DNA of 64,000 bases from Liolophura sinensis (GCF_032854445.1 NC_088299.1:7354324-7418323), one strand, 5' to 3'; counted from the first letter of the stretch, positions 1 to 11,606 are shown. Notes: a model not told the origin generated them from the sequence alone. Made by a program: numbers and translations.

Positions 1-248
1 GTAGCTTCCTTGCTTGGCGTTCAGTATTAAGGGGATTCAACAACTGGTTGACCCATATCAGTATACTGGTTCAGGTGGTGTGGTTTACTTGCCTTTGGTA
101 AGTCTTCTCAGTGAAGCAGCACTAGATAAAAGAGCGGTGGAAATCCTTCCTGCTACAAGGAGGCACATTACATGCACTCTAAGGACTCCTTCGTCGTCAT
201 ATGACAACTGGAATTGTTAAGACGTTAAACCCTAAGCACTGGCTCACT
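1..248 (+). mobile_element. SINE family B copy, 5' end outside window
   Basis: The sequence matches the copy at 29937-30271 through the shared body (ggcgttcag, aaggggat, caactggttgac, aaaagagcggtggaaatcc, aaggaggcacatta) and the 3' end (tcgtcatatgac, acgttaaaccctaagcactggctcactt). The tRNA-like head is not in the window. It lies in the intron upstream of the RWDD2B-like exon. Family assignment is by eye. Confidence 0.8.
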
Positions 249-249
249 T

Positions 250-420
250 ACCTACTCCTCCACCAATATGGCATACTTATATGTGCATCCCTTGTAGGAA
301 AGTTTGTCAGTGACTTGCCAATGCTTGATGGTTTACCTGGGACAGTAGTTTCCTCTACCTGTAAAATAGAAGTGAAAAGATTCTTGAGTATGGTATTAAA
401 TAAAAATCAATCAATTAGGA
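250..420 (+). mobile_element. SINE family C fragment (3' half)
   Basis: This stretch contains the family C middle (ctcctccaccaatatgg, gtcagtgacttgcca), a segment like 'gatggtttacctgggaca' and 'tttcctctacc', and then the tail 'attcttgagtatggtattaaa' with an aatcaatcaatt end. The same order of blocks is found at 46590-46775 and next to the 58-bp minisatellite. It abuts the family B copy in the RWDD2B-like intron. Confidence 0.6.
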
Positions 421-527
421 AATAACCAATTTGTATTAAGACCTGCCTCCCCTAACTCCCTGAATAAACCATTGTACATGTATTAAGGGAATTTAAATGA
501 AATGATTTTTCCATACATATGCTTCAG

Positions 528-1220
528 ACAGGCGTAGAGATGGTATGCAGGCTGCCACACGAGTACCCAAGCTTAGCCCCGGAAGTATTCATCAGAGCCC
601 CATTCATGACTCGAGAACAGCACCGCCAGTTAGGAGAAGACCTCCAGGAGTTCTGCATGACCATGGAGCGAGGAGACATCTGCCTGGGATCCATCATCCA
701 GTGGGTTCAGGAAAACGCGTGCAACTACGTCACCGAGGAAACCTCCGAAACGGGAAACAAGACAGCTGATGAGAAAATTGACACCGTCTTCACCAGGCTG
801 TGGATTTTCAGTCACCACATCTACAGTAAATTTAAACGCCGCGATATTTTAGCGTTTGCGGCCGAGTTGAAATTGACAGGCTTCTCCCTGCCAGGGAAAC
901 CAGGGATGATATGTGTGGAGGGTTACAGCCAGGCCGTAGATGATTACTGGCACAGGTTACGCAGACTTAATTGGAAAAGGTTGGCGATTAAGGAAAAGGA
1001 AGACTTTGACATACCTAGCGATGGGTGTATTGATGATTTTAGGACGTTTAAAACATTTGAGGAAATTGCTTTTGATGTCCGTGGTGGGAAAGGTAGGGAA
1101 TATCATATGGACCTAGGACAGCTATTCTCCTTCCTCGAACAGCGAAAATTTGGACATATATTTAGTCTGTATTTTGGAGTGGAAGGTAATTCCAAACCAG
1201 GAGGATTTGTAAGCTCTTGA
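528..1220 (+). CDS. RWDD2B: RWD domain-containing protein 2B-like, last exon
   Basis: The open frame runs from an acceptor (tatgcttcag at 518-527, or the alternative AG at 530-531) to TGA at 1218-1220, about 230 codons. The first part has the end of an RWD fold with the family motif LPHEYPSLAPEVFIR (Y-P-x3-P). It is followed by the C-terminal DUF1115-type domain with LWIFSHHIYS, TGFSLPGKPGMICVEGY, RLRRLNWKRLAI and YHMDLGQLFSFL, ending FGVEGN. The linker LRRLNWKR and the ending FGVEG fit RWDD2B better than RWDD2A as I recall them. RWD domains usually bind protein partners; the cellular role of RWDD2 proteins is not well defined. The N-terminal half of the RWD domain must lie in exons left of the window, because the upstream 500 bp are SINE-filled intron. 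Confidence 0.88.
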   Translation, partial: TGVEMVCRLPHEYPSLAPEVFIRAPFMTREQHRQLGEDLQEFCMTMERGDICLGSIIQWVQENACNYVTEETSETGNKTADEKIDTVFTRLWIFSHHIYSKFKRRDILAFAAELKLTGFSLPGKPGMICVEGYSQAVDDYWHRLRRLNWKRLAIKEKEDFDIPSDGCIDDFRTFKTFEEIAFDVRGGKGREYHMDLGQLFSFLEQRKFGHIFSLYFGVEGNSKPGGFVSS

Positions 1221-1239
1221 TTATGTTTATTTCATATGC

Positions 1240-1245
1240 ATTAAA
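1240..1245 (+). promoter_or_regulatory. Possible poly(A) signal ATTAAA of the RWDD2B-like gene
   Basis: ATTAAA lies 20 bases after the stop codon, which would give a very short 3' UTR. Further AATAAA-type hexamers occur downstream, for example near 1750, so the true site is uncertain. Confidence 0.3.
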
Positions 1246-1289
1246 GAGTATTTTAAACTATGCACAACTGGGGCTACAGGTGCGTTTGA

Positions 1290-1348
1290 GTGAGTGAGCG
1301 CTTGGGGTTTAACGTCGTACTCAACAATTTTTCAGTCATATTACGACG
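1290..1348 (-). mobile_element. 59-bp solo 3' end of SINE family B with perfect TSD
   Basis: Only the 3' end of family B is present: the hairpin arms (1313-1319 and 1342-1348) and the ttaaaccccaagcg-plus-CACT-repeat end, read on the minus strand. It is flanked on both sides by the identical 14-mer acaggtgcgtttga (1276-1289 and 1349-1362), a perfect target-site duplication. It is therefore an independent retrotransposition event, not a broken remnant. Confidence 0.85.
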
Positions 1349-1362
1349 ACAGGTGCGTTTGA

Positions 1363-4018
1363 AGCTAAATTCTGAGTATTGTACATAAAATCTGGTTTAT
1401 AAGGGGATCTCTTTCCATTGCTATGATCTGTAATATTTCAAACTGATCTCAAGTTTTTGTTTTTAAATTAGTGTTTGTTAAAGCCAGATGATAATGCAAT
1501 GTCTTTTAAAATGCTGTCTTAAGAACTTAATATAATATACATCAGCATGCATTCTTATGAGCTATTAAAATCAGTAAAGTGGCCTACGGAAAGAAAAAAA
1601 TTTAGCACTGAATGTCCAGTCTTTGTGCCACTGCAATCAGGGCCAACAAAGAGTACTTCATTTATCATTATGTGGTAAATATGTGATCACTAGTTGTTGA
1701 AGAAACAGCTATCTATTTGTTTCAGTGTCGTTCATACATATGTAGTCATAAATAAATGAATTCTTGTAAACATGCGTTAACTAAATATATATTTATTTAG
1801 TTTTTCACTTACCTCTGTAACATTAGACAAAAGATGTTAAGTGTGTCAAAATAATAAAAATAAGCCAAATAAATAAAATACATGTACACATTTATTTAAT
1901 GTCAATATTTTGTTCTCTGTAATTTGCCCTCTTTGTCTAGAAATACCTGTTGTAAAATGCTGTTTTAAAACTTCACAGTGTTTCATAATTGTTGTTTTAC
2001 GGGCAGAATAAATCTTTCCACAGTGTCAGAGGAGGGTATCAAAAATAAAAATACAATTTGCAAATGATCTAATTTTTGGAAAACGTTGACTGGCCTTGGC
2101 AATTTTTCCTGTTGAAAATATATTTACTTGACCACAAGCCATGAAAATCATAAAAAACATCAAGATATGACAGTTCAGTTTTAGGTTTATTTCATTTTTG
2201 GATTTTTTCGGTGTCTTTAGAATGTGGATCACAGAATTTAATGATGCTCTCCAAGATTAGTCATTTATTTGACGAGAGCTGTGGATTAATCTAGAAAGAT
2301 TCTTCAGCACATTAAACACCAGTCAGTACATTAAATGATATTAATCTGTGGTTCTCAACAGTGGGAAAGAAATCTGATAACTTACCAGTCATACGTGAAA
2401 TTGTTACCACACACAGACTGACAAATTTTACTCATATCTGTACGTGGGTACCTATACGTAGATACCCTACCACCGATCCAATTTTTTCAAGTTGCAAATT
2501 ACTATAGGATATGTTCAAAGTTCGACAGTATTTTATTTCTATAAATGGTTGTCTCTTTTAATATGTCTGCAATACTCACCACAATAAAGTCGTCTTTATA
2601 TTGTACATTCCCGTGTTCACATTTACTTGTTCAATACATGATGTGCTTGCCTAACTAAAAAATGTAAGCCTACATAGCAACGTAAGTCTCAAAAAGCAAA
2701 TTTGTACCGTTTTGTACACATGTATTTGTGTAGTTTGCTATGTAAACAAGACGTGCATCAAGGTACATAATTTGGTACACATTAAAAGTGTATGTACTGT
2801 ACGTAAAGATGACGTATGTAAGGTGTACATTAATGCCCATGTGCCTGTTTTATTACATCTTGTGTATTTTTTGTACACGATTGCTTTTAGAGAATATGCT
2901 ATGTTTTACAGCTTTGTCTGAATGATCGTTGCAACTACCTTAACTTCTGCTTTGAATTGTTTGAATCCTCTGGTTCCACCCTCACTACGCATCCAATTCC
3001 AAGCCAAAATTATCCAGGAATCTGGTTCAAATCTCCACTGATATCAGGGCTTCATATCTTAATTATAGCGTATGGTGTGTTACCTTACATTCCAATCTGT
3101 TACATCGTGTAGATGGCATAGCTCTGCTTAGCCACAGGTGGCTGTTACAGCTCCTCTCTTCATAATGGGCCGGCAGGGTATCGTATACTCTTTGAAGAGA
3201 GGAGTTGAAGTAGGCACCTGCTGCTAAGTTTTGTTTAAAGGAAAGACCTCTAAAAATCAAACATGCATCACTTAAAAGACCACATATAACTATACATAAG
3301 TATACTTTCATTTATTTTTAAAAATTTTTATGAAAAGTGTTAAAGGCGTTCAAAGATTTGAATTCTATAGTTGGCTTTATGGACCATACTATCAGAGTTT
3401 AGGAATTTTTAGTTCATGGGCCAAGGCCCAAAAATTTTACATATTGGTATCGCTCAGGAAAGCAAAATCGCCTTGCTATTTTTAAGTTGGTACATGTCTT
3501 TAGTTCATGTTTTGATATGATCGCCCTCGCAGATGGGTAGCTTTGTGTGGGTTATCCCCCCTTTTAATAAACATACTTATTGTTCAATGTGCTAAGTCAT
3601 ATATTGCCAACAGTCATACAAATAACAGTTCCATATGAACCCCGAATCAACTCAGGAACAGGGTGTTTACCTTTAGGAATACTTCCTTAACTAATTCAAG
3701 CTAATCTTCTTAAAGATAATGGCAGATGCTGATAAAAGGTGACCTTTTAGCCCTATCTAGGCTGGAAGAAGGGTGAGCTACAGTGGCCTGAAGGACTGTA
3801 TCAGCAGCTTTGTTTTTTCGCCAGAAAACAACAGAAGACATAATGTTTTGTAACATTTTAAGGCATTCTATCCTGTTGTGTTAACAATTAATTGTTGACT
3901 TCAAGTCTAAATATCCAAATGGTAAATCTAAAATGGCAGACGGTTTTTTCGTGACCTTCAAACACCAAAGAAAACTGGAAGACTTATGATTCTTCCAGAG
4001 GGACATTCACACTCTCAT
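1363..4018. other. Intergenic, no recognisable gene
   Basis: AT-rich sequence. Open frames on both strands are short and look random in composition. I see no repeats that match the other families here and no convincing exon with splice signals. Confidence 0.5.
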
Positions 4019-4705
4019 TTATTTGTCAGCGGCAAAGGTTTTTTGATCAAGTTTTTGGATTGCTTTTCTAAGTCTGCTGCCATCTGCACCAAGCTTAGCA
4101 AACTGGATAGGAGCCTCGTTTGTTTTCGTCCATTGGAGAATAACTGCATCTACATGATAATCCTTGAGACATCTTTGTCGGTTTACTGCTGGGAGAAAGT
4201 GCGCGCACAATTTCATCTCCAAAGAGATCTTGAGATCTGTCACCTTAGGATCTATCAAACAACGTTTTGTTTGGAACTTCTGGAAGTAGTTTATGTAGCC
4301 CTAGAAAATGTACAAGTGATAGTTACAGGTTAATCACAAGCACTTTTGGATAATACAGTTAAGTCTCGGTCATGGTGAAAATGCTACTGAACTAGCAGTC
4401 ATTTTTTTGAAATTTGTTCAAGTGCTGTTGGCTGAGGTCCACCACTCGTTGTAGGATGTTTCACGAACCTAATCGTCTTTCGATATCAAGGATTCACAGC
4501 CATCATCAACACAATGGATGATGCCTGGCAGCTTCATTTGCATACCAGTACCTTCATCAATGAATGATATATCCATTAAGAAATAACTTACTTTAGGGTC
4601 TTTTAAAGTTGTGTCCCGCAAAATTGTTCTTGTCAGATCTGTCATCAGTGTTAATACTACTTGTGAGTGCATGCAAACCTTAGGCAAGCGACGGACTTTG
4701 ACCAT
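4019..4705 (-). CDS. Unrecognised two-exon candidate, possibly a decayed gene
   Basis: On the minus strand an ATG at 4705 opens a 38-codon frame that runs to a strong GTAAGT donor (exon 4592-4705, ending TTLKDPK). An in-phase acceptor (cctaag) starts a second open stretch at 4019-4243 (VTDLKISLEM to KTFAADK, then TAA), giving about 112 residues in total. The composition looks protein-like, with charged residues and an IQWTKTN-style region. I do not recognise the family. The sequence DPKV occurs at both exon junction areas, which could also mean an internal duplication. No upstream exon was found, and the in-frame TAA just before the ATG would require this to be the first coding exon. A chance pairing is quite possible. 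Confidence 0.2.
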
Positions 4706-4764
4706 GCATTATCTTAGCTCATTGTAGTGACTGGAGTATAGGCCCATAAAATCATTCATCAATA

Positions 4765-5035
4765 GGACACACGAGGTTCGAGTTCAAACCCGCAACGGGA
4801 CAGCGAAATTGTTCTTCTGTGCAATGTTCTATGAGGCCTTGGTGACAATAAGTGCTCGACGACGTTCATGTGGCCGTTTGCGGAGCCTAACGTTCGTTAA
4901 AGACAACATGCCGTCCACCAATAAGGTGTGCATATTTGTACGTCACGTGTTACAGTTCCGACGTCATTAACTTGTCAAAGAGCGGTGATGAGCGCTCCAT
5001 TTCCATCACCTATAACACGGACTATACCATTATTT
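4765..5035 (+). mobile_element. SINE family C copy with B-box-like head
   Basis: It begins with ggttcgagttcaaaccc, a tRNA B-box-like sequence. The family C body follows: gaggccttggtgacaataag, cgacgacgttcatgtgg, gcctaacgttcgttaaaga, gtccaccaataagg, tcattaacttgtcaaag, then the 'ctccatttccatcacc' segment. It is the most complete family C body in the window. Confidence 0.7.
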
Positions 5036-7600
5036 TACAGACAACTGTAGATTTACCACATTTTCTTACCATCAAATTACAAACACTTAGGTAAGCTCTT
5101 ATTTTACTTCAAGATGGAGCATGTTTGATTGTATTTGATTTGAATGTTTCATAGCTTTTACTGTGAAAACAACAAAAAGAATATAAAACGTATGTAAATT
5201 TACAGTCATAAGACATCTATTTATCCACGGATTTTATTCTTCCATAAATATACACAATTCATAATTACGGTAAGGCGTTTGCTGTCCACGAACATTCATA
5301 CAGGGCAGGGTGCTTCTAGGATTATAAGACTAACCGTGGCTAATACTAGGTGTGGTACAGCTTGTGATTTATCTTAAGCCAGTTCTCCCCACCACGTATA
5401 GGGCGTGGTGCCTATTATAGATTAGTCAACCAGGGAAGCCGCAAGCAATAGGGATATCTAGTTCCTTGTTCATTCTCAATACCCTATTGTAGGAAAGCTC
5501 AGTGTTCTTTGTTGATCGAAGTGGGTATACAGGGTTTGTAACGTCTTTGTATGGCAGCTAGGCAATGATCGCCCTGCAATACATCCACATGCAGCAAAAT
5601 GATGCGCTCTTATCAACTACGATCGCTAGGACGATCGAAACCGTATAATGTCACTTACTATGCTGCGTTCTGTGGTGCCACATATAGAGCACAGCCGGAG
5701 CGCATACATGTATTGACCGAAACCTTCCTGAATGTACTCGATGGTGGCCTTGAAGACAAGACATGAAGCCAAGGCTTATCCAGGCAGCACAGTCTGTTTA
5801 TATGAGTTAGTATGTTGTATCCGTTAAATGCTGATAATTAACCCAGCCATGCATTTGTAGTTCTTTGGGAGATGGTCTTATAGCTGCATGTATAAGGGGA
5901 TTTCCGCAAATGCGGCTTGGACTTATCGACCAGCGAGAAGGCTATATCGAATGCTCTAAGTGCTCGTTTAACCGCATGTATTTATATATACACGGTGAGG
6001 AGGGGGGGGGGGGGGGTGCTGGTTGCAGCTATCACTCTCTTGACCAATGAGGTCGCGTGCTACGGAATCCATCTTCTTCAGCTACGGCTTATATCAGGAG
6101 GTTTGTCAGATACCTCTACGGAAGGTCAGTGATTCAGTCCACCATAAATTGACGTGTAAGTTAAAAATTCTTGAGTGACATCGATCAAACAAGTATTATG
6201 ATGGGTTTCATAATAAACACAATTCATGTACACTGTAGATGTATGCCGGTGTTTTTTAAGTAAACAAAATAATTTTAACTGTATACATGTATATACATGT
6301 ATATGTATATTCAAGACTAATGTCTCAAATGAATGGTTTCTGGGTTTGAAGTTTTAGCATGAGCCAAGATACCTGTTAACAAAGTCACAAAGTCAGGCTA
6401 GCTATATGCATGTATAACTATTTCATGTGGCTATCAATGTCGCTATTGCCACGGTTATAAAGCAGCAACACTGCCGAACATGTATATGTAAATGTGACAC
6501 GGTGACCGTCGACTATATCATACTGCTATGTTTGTCATTATTTGAGTATGTGGAGCTACAAAGGTTCCCCAACAGCGAAACTGTATGCGTAGAGTCCATC
6601 ATGTCTGCCTTATTTAATATATGTAGGTATTCCCCACTATAGTATTGTCAAACGTTTAGAAAGCTGAAGTCATTGTCTTAAAATGATACTTTGATGTCAA
6701 CATTCTACATTTTAAATACGGGTACCGATATGCCTACATCCTGTGTTGATTGGTATGCTATACGTGTGCCTTGTCACAGGTTCACTACTTCGTATATATG
6801 CCAGAATACAGCCAGATTATCGTAACTGCAAATACGATGGGTCACGCTTTATAGTTGGGCCACCGATGCACGCAGGCCTGCATTATGTAGAAATTACATG
6901 CACGTAGGCCTACAGCTCGGCCAGCCTACCATATGCACCATAATTTTTCAGAACTGCCGATGAGGCGTCGGCGTCAAAACTACTATTTAAGCATTGACAT
7001 GATCACTTAGAATAAAACCCTGACTGAGGTAAACAGAGAAGAGGCCGTTTTTCACCGGTTATATATACACCTGACCATTTGCCAGCTACTCACAGTCGCC
7101 GCTTCACTGATTTGCAAATGCACATTGCCATCAGTATTGCACTGTAACAAGGGGCATTTGCCAATATGTTTGATGCCGACGACTGCATGCTTGCCTGTAT
7201 GTGTCTGAAAATTGCAGGCGTGGAAAAAAAATCAAAAAAAAAAAAAAAAAAATACAACAACAACAAAACAAGCAAAGCAAAACAAACAAAGGTCGATACA
7301 AAGTATCACTTTATACAGCTGTAAACCAGTATGATTAGGCCTACATGTATGCCTATATATCGCGGGCTTGCATTTACATGCCATAGGTGTGTTTGTCCCT
7401 TACTGAGACTTACATAATGCAAGTCTAAGTGATAAGGCCTAATTATAATTCAGGAAATTTTATGCGAAATGTTTGCCATATGTAGGCCTAGCTTAATCAT
7501 TCAGTGTAAGCTTAATTATTCAGTGTAACTGTTTCTGATCTCACTTAGTGACTCTTCATAAACAGTGGATGATATATCAAAGTGTTAGCCTCTGCAGATG
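5036..7600. other. Intergenic, no recognisable gene
   Basis: No convincing exon was found. A poly-G run lies at 6003-6016 and a poly-A run at about 7231-7252. Several short stretches rich in tgtaggcc or cctacatg are scattered but do not form an array. Confidence 0.5.
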
Positions 7601-7619
7601 GGAACCAGTGGCTTACCCC

Positions 7620-7747
7620 TATATAACATTTGCACTTTCGTTTGTCTGCAAATCAGTTATTTTCGATCTGTCGTGAACTTCACAAACTTTTTCTAAGCAG
7701 GAAATATTCACCTAGCCCAACCAAAGTCTGTTCTGCCAGTAAGACAG
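7620..7747 (+). promoter_or_regulatory. Possible TATA promoter and non-coding first exon, version 1
   Basis: TATATAAC at 7620-7627 is followed about 120 bases later by a very good splice donor, AAGACAG/GTAAGTAA (exon end 7747). No long plus-strand frame crosses it. It could be a 5' untranslated exon of the zinc-finger gene, whose main exon has a strong acceptor at 18654 but no upstream exon otherwise. This is inference from signals alone. Confidence 0.25.
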
Positions 7748-7981
7748 GTAAGTAATTGTTCGCCATGAAAGCACGGCGCCAGCAGAAGATAGGCACAAAG
7801 ACCTCATACATATTCAACATCCGCCTCGACAACGTCACAACTCGGCGAGCAAACGGATTATCCGCTGGTGGACTGTAGAGTTTCACCTTAGCGAGTGGGA
7901 CGAGATACCCGAAGACTTTGCCCTTAAACCGACAGATAGAACGGAGAAGTGTAAGAAATGACCAAACAGTGAACTTCCTCG
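7748..7981 (+). other. CpG-richer stretch ending in a good splice donor; alternative first exon
   Basis: The 234 bases are richer in CG dinucleotides than their surroundings and end at cctcg/GTGAGTAT (7981/7982). A small plus-strand frame (ATG 7765) encodes 38 residues beginning MKARRQQKIGTKTSY. On the minus strand the same DNA is open for about 100 codons (PLAKVKLYSPPADNPFARR and following). Neither product is recognised. A 5' UTR exon or an unrecognised small gene are both possible. Confidence 0.25.
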
Positions 7982-8265
7982 GTGAGTATACGTACTAGTT
8001 GCTACATTTTGGGGCCTTCAAAGTGATTTCCGAACGACAAAACTGGGGTTGAAAACTAGTGTGGGCAACCGCATTGCTCGCTCTCGAACAATTCAAGATG
8101 GCTTCTAGGCAGTGAACTTCGAGAGGATACGTGCAGTTTCTTTGTTAAGTTCGACCTTCATCCTCAGCCACTCTGTCGTGTCTGAGAGACAGGGGTTGAA
8201 GGGAAATCGGGTTACAGGAAGAAATTTCAGATAACTTTTCTGGGTTTGTTTAGAAGGGCGATGAG

Positions 8266-8273
8266 TATATAAA
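8266..8273 (+). promoter_or_regulatory. TATA-box-like site, possible promoter version 2
   Basis: TATATAAA is followed 25-40 bases later by ctctgaatacacgcag, a plausible start region. The next 200 bases carry no plus-strand gene. The minus strand is open over 8330-8512 (a 60-residue frame containing KIFAVADDAYKPCK) and ends near a weak donor. Low support either way. Confidence 0.2.
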
Positions 8274-8689
8274 CACAGGAGAGACTTGTCTCTGAATACA
8301 CGCAGTTTCCTGAGCGGAGAAAAACAGCGTTACCGCTGGTACGGTGTCATCGATTGAGCGTTTGCCAACGGGGTAAGGTTGTCCCAGACGCTGGGTGATA
8401 TCAGCAGTGGTTTTAGCTTACACGGCTTGTATGCATCGTCGGCCACTGCAAAGATCTTGCCTGAGCTGAACAGCATTTGCTTCGCCCTAATTGTACTGTT
8501 GTAGTTGTACACGGATGAGACAGTCCAACCAATTGTGTTGAACTCACTTGTTTTCTTATATATAGTATACTTCTTACCAATACTTAAAATGCATGGACAT
8601 TTGTTCAGCTGTATACATATAGGCTTAAATTGTATGAAGTGTTGTTGATGGCGTGGGTTGAATTAGAGGCAACATTTAAAAATTAAATG

Positions 8690-8868
8690 CCAGCTAGATG
8701 TGTAGCTCATGCTGGCTTCCTCTCTGGCTGTACTTGGGAAGGCCTACCTGCAGCAACCAGCAGATGGTCATGTTTTTCTCTCGGGGCTTTGGCTACCGGG
8801 TTTCCTCCCGCTGTAAGGGTGGTGGAATATTCTTGTACATCGTAAAATAAGCAATCAGTTAAAAATAA
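8690..8868 (+). mobile_element. SINE family A copy, 5' truncated, split by the next element
   Basis: It contains agctcatgctggcttcctc, ccgggtttcctcccgctg and the tail 'atattcttgtacatcgtaaaa' followed by aaaaataaat. The minus-strand copy at 8884-9055 is inserted immediately at the end of its A-rich tail. Confidence 0.75.
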
Positions 8869-8883
8869 ATCACAATTACATTT

Positions 8884-9055
8884 GTTTGTTTATTTATTTG
8901 ATTGGTGTTTTATGCCGTACTCAAGAATACTTCACTTATATAACGGCGGTCGGCGTTATGGTGAGAGGAAACCGGGCAGAGCGCTTGGAAAACCTACAAC
9001 CATCCACAGGTTGCTGGCAGACCTTGCCACGTACGGCCGAAGAAGAAGCCGGCAT
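8884..9055 (-). mobile_element. SINE family A copy with perfect 16-bp TSD
   Basis: Read on the minus strand it has the family A body (ggttgctggcag and ggtttcctctcacca equivalents), the tail hairpin and an (AAAT)n end. Both sides carry the identical 16-mer aatcacaattacattt (8868-8883 and 9056-9071). The perfect duplication indicates a recent insertion into the tail of the plus-strand copy, so the two form a tail-to-tail inverted pair. Confidence 0.9.
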
Positions 9056-9639
9056 AATCACAATTACATTTACATTACCTGCATCTTCTGGGTGCAGTAT
9101 ATTCATATAACTGGGCAGGACACTAGTATACAAGGTCTAAACAATTATAATGGTGAAGACCAGCTGAGCCTTTTAGAGTTTACTTTTCTCTAAGGCTTAC
9201 CTCACCCAATTTTCTCAAGCATTGTCACGGTAGTAATTGCATTGTTAATTATATGCTGCCAGTAATCTTTCCTTAACACTCTGACATTTGTGATCATCCA
9301 GGATGCTTTCTCTTATTCTGCTCTTAATGGCCACCAGTTTTAAACTGTATACGATTTCATGATAATTGTTATATGTGAACAGACAACAGGCCAAGTATCT
9401 ATATTTCTTACAAAAGCCCCCATATGTTTACACCAAAATTTTAATTTTTGTCTAAATACAAGGTACAATAATTAGCAGTGAGTTAAAGGCCATGCAAAGA
9501 AATTTTAGGTACATGTACATGCTGCATGTGTTTTCTGTCGACATCTATTCACAACAAGCTGAAAACTTAATTAGGTGTCACACCTAGTGTGACATGGGTA
9601 CCATAATAAAATTTTGTTTTTCTAAGAGTCCTGTGGAAT

Positions 9640-9850
9640 TTGTAGATTCCATCGGATTAGGAATTTGTAGACTGCCCCTCCCTGACTGTTCATGGGGACA
9701 AAAATGGGCAAAAATGCTCATGTTGTCCAATGTTCGTTGAAGACCGCTTGTCTTCCACCAGTATGCTATGTGTATCTAAGTCACGTGCAGCAAGGTGCGT
9801 CATTAACTTGCCAGAGGTTTTTCATTTCCTGTATTCATGAAGCTGACTGT
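9640..9850 (+). mobile_element. SINE family C fragment
   Basis: Shared blocks in order: actgttcatggggac, gttcgttgaagaccgcttgt, cttccaccagtatgct, aagtcacgtgcagcaagg, tgcgtcattaacttgccag. The tRNA-like head and the tail are not evident. Confidence 0.65.
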
Positions 9851-10664
9851 CCTTGTTTAAAACAGAGGTGAAAATTTATTGAGTCATGGTATGGTGGTAA
9901 TAAATAGATAATTACATGAGCTTGCTGTTGATGGCAGATGTCAAAATCTGCAAAATTCAGATACGTGCATAGGTTTAGCCAAGGGGGCGTCTCAGTGTCT
10001 TTGAGGCAACCCATTCTGACAAATTATCATTAAGGGTAGGGAAAATCAGAGAAAATTGGAAATGAGATGGCCTGATTTTAAATTTTGGCTAAGTGTATGG
10101 ATACATGTAGGCCTACTTAAATAACTTTAGGGTTTTCGGTTTAAAAGCTTTAGTTGCAGGAAAATAATAGTGTCTCTGTTTGCTATCATTATGATGAATT
10201 CTTTAAGGCACCAACTTCTTCAGATATTAAAGCCTTGATCATGTTGATATGCTAAAAACTAAGTTGTCTTCAAGGAGCAAAATGATTGCAACACGTTTGT
10301 TAGATCCCATTTTGAACCAAGGTAAAATACTCTAGTGCCCCTAACGAAACACAAAAATAATGTAACAGTATCGCTTTGAACAATGCCATAGCGGTAAGCA
10401 AAAGCTTACAAAAGTTGCTCGAGCGCCATCAAATTTCCATTGGTCTGCCAAGAAAATGTCTGCTGGTAGTTTGTGATTGCTGCAAATCTTGAAGAAAGTT
10501 AATGTTTCAGAAACTTTTTTATTTGTCAGGAGTGTAAAATGACTGAGCCCACTAAGATTTGCAGAAATGTGTTTTAGAATTTGCCCCCCTCTGTCTAGAC
10601 CCGACCTGATAAATCCAAGTGAGGTTTTAATAATTTTGCAAAGCCCTGCCTGTACTAAAGACAG

Positions 10665-10800
10665 GGAGTTCATAGACTCCTCCTCTCTCATTGTTTGTGG
10701 GGCCTTGGGAGTTGACCATGCTCGTTTGACTCATTTGTATAGTTTGACGTTTGTTGCAGACCACTTGTTTTCTGTACATCACATTTGAGCAAAGTGCACC
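10665..10800 (+). mobile_element. SINE family C fragment
   Basis: It contains ctcctctctcattgtttg, ggggccttgg, gttgcagaccacttgt and a diverged continuation. It is shorter and older looking than the copy at 4765-5035. Confidence 0.5.
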
Positions 10801-11606
10801 AGTAAGTAGCCTCACCTATAAAATGGGGGGCCAATTTCATAAAGCTCACTTAGTTTGCGCTTAACAATCCATGATGATGTATGTTGTAGAGATATATACT
10901 GGTATTGCACTTAGTTAAGGGCTACTTAACACTAAGTATGCTTCATGAAACTGGCCCCTGACCCCGAGCATATAAATGTAATGCTTTTAATAGTGTAGCA
11001 TTAAACAACTATCCAATAAATAAGTACACATACTGTACATGGACATGTAAGGGTAAGTAAGTAATGTTTTTCTTAAGAGAAAATTAACAGAAGTGAAAAA
11101 ATGTGCACTTTAAATTCATTGGATTAATACATCCTGTTAAGTTACGTGTGCACCTATATTTAAGAGCTGGGTGTTGTACACAACACTGAATGAAGTTCCC
11201 TTTAAGCACACACAGATTTAAGGTACCCGTCGCAGGTAGATGTACTGTATGCTCCACTTGACAGATGGAAGCACGTATAAAAACCAGCAGATTTTGAACA
11301 GTTCAATTATATATTAATGATTACAGTATTCCAGTGAGTACTGTAATTTGCTAGATTGAATGTCTGTCGTGCAGTCTTTCCCTGGATAAGACAGGTTAAG
11401 GCTTAAATAGAATTCCCATACACATGGTTATGGATCAGTGAATTTACCTAAATCTATACAGCATATATATAGCCTCTATAGATATATGTTGATAAAAGCA
11501 GGGTATCAGGATTTACGGCCAACTGTGTACTTTATAAGATAGCGGCATGTAGTCAAGCTGTAATCGTAGTGTTCAAAGTGCTATGGTTATATACCTCTGC
11601 ATGATT

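Noticed and set aside
7090-7275. Leucine- and phenylalanine-rich minus-strand frame
   Set aside because: The hydrophobic start is the translation of a poly-A/T run.
8882-9193. 103-codon plus-strand frame
   Set aside because: It lies almost wholly across the minus-strand SINE A copy; similar frames occur in the other family A copies.
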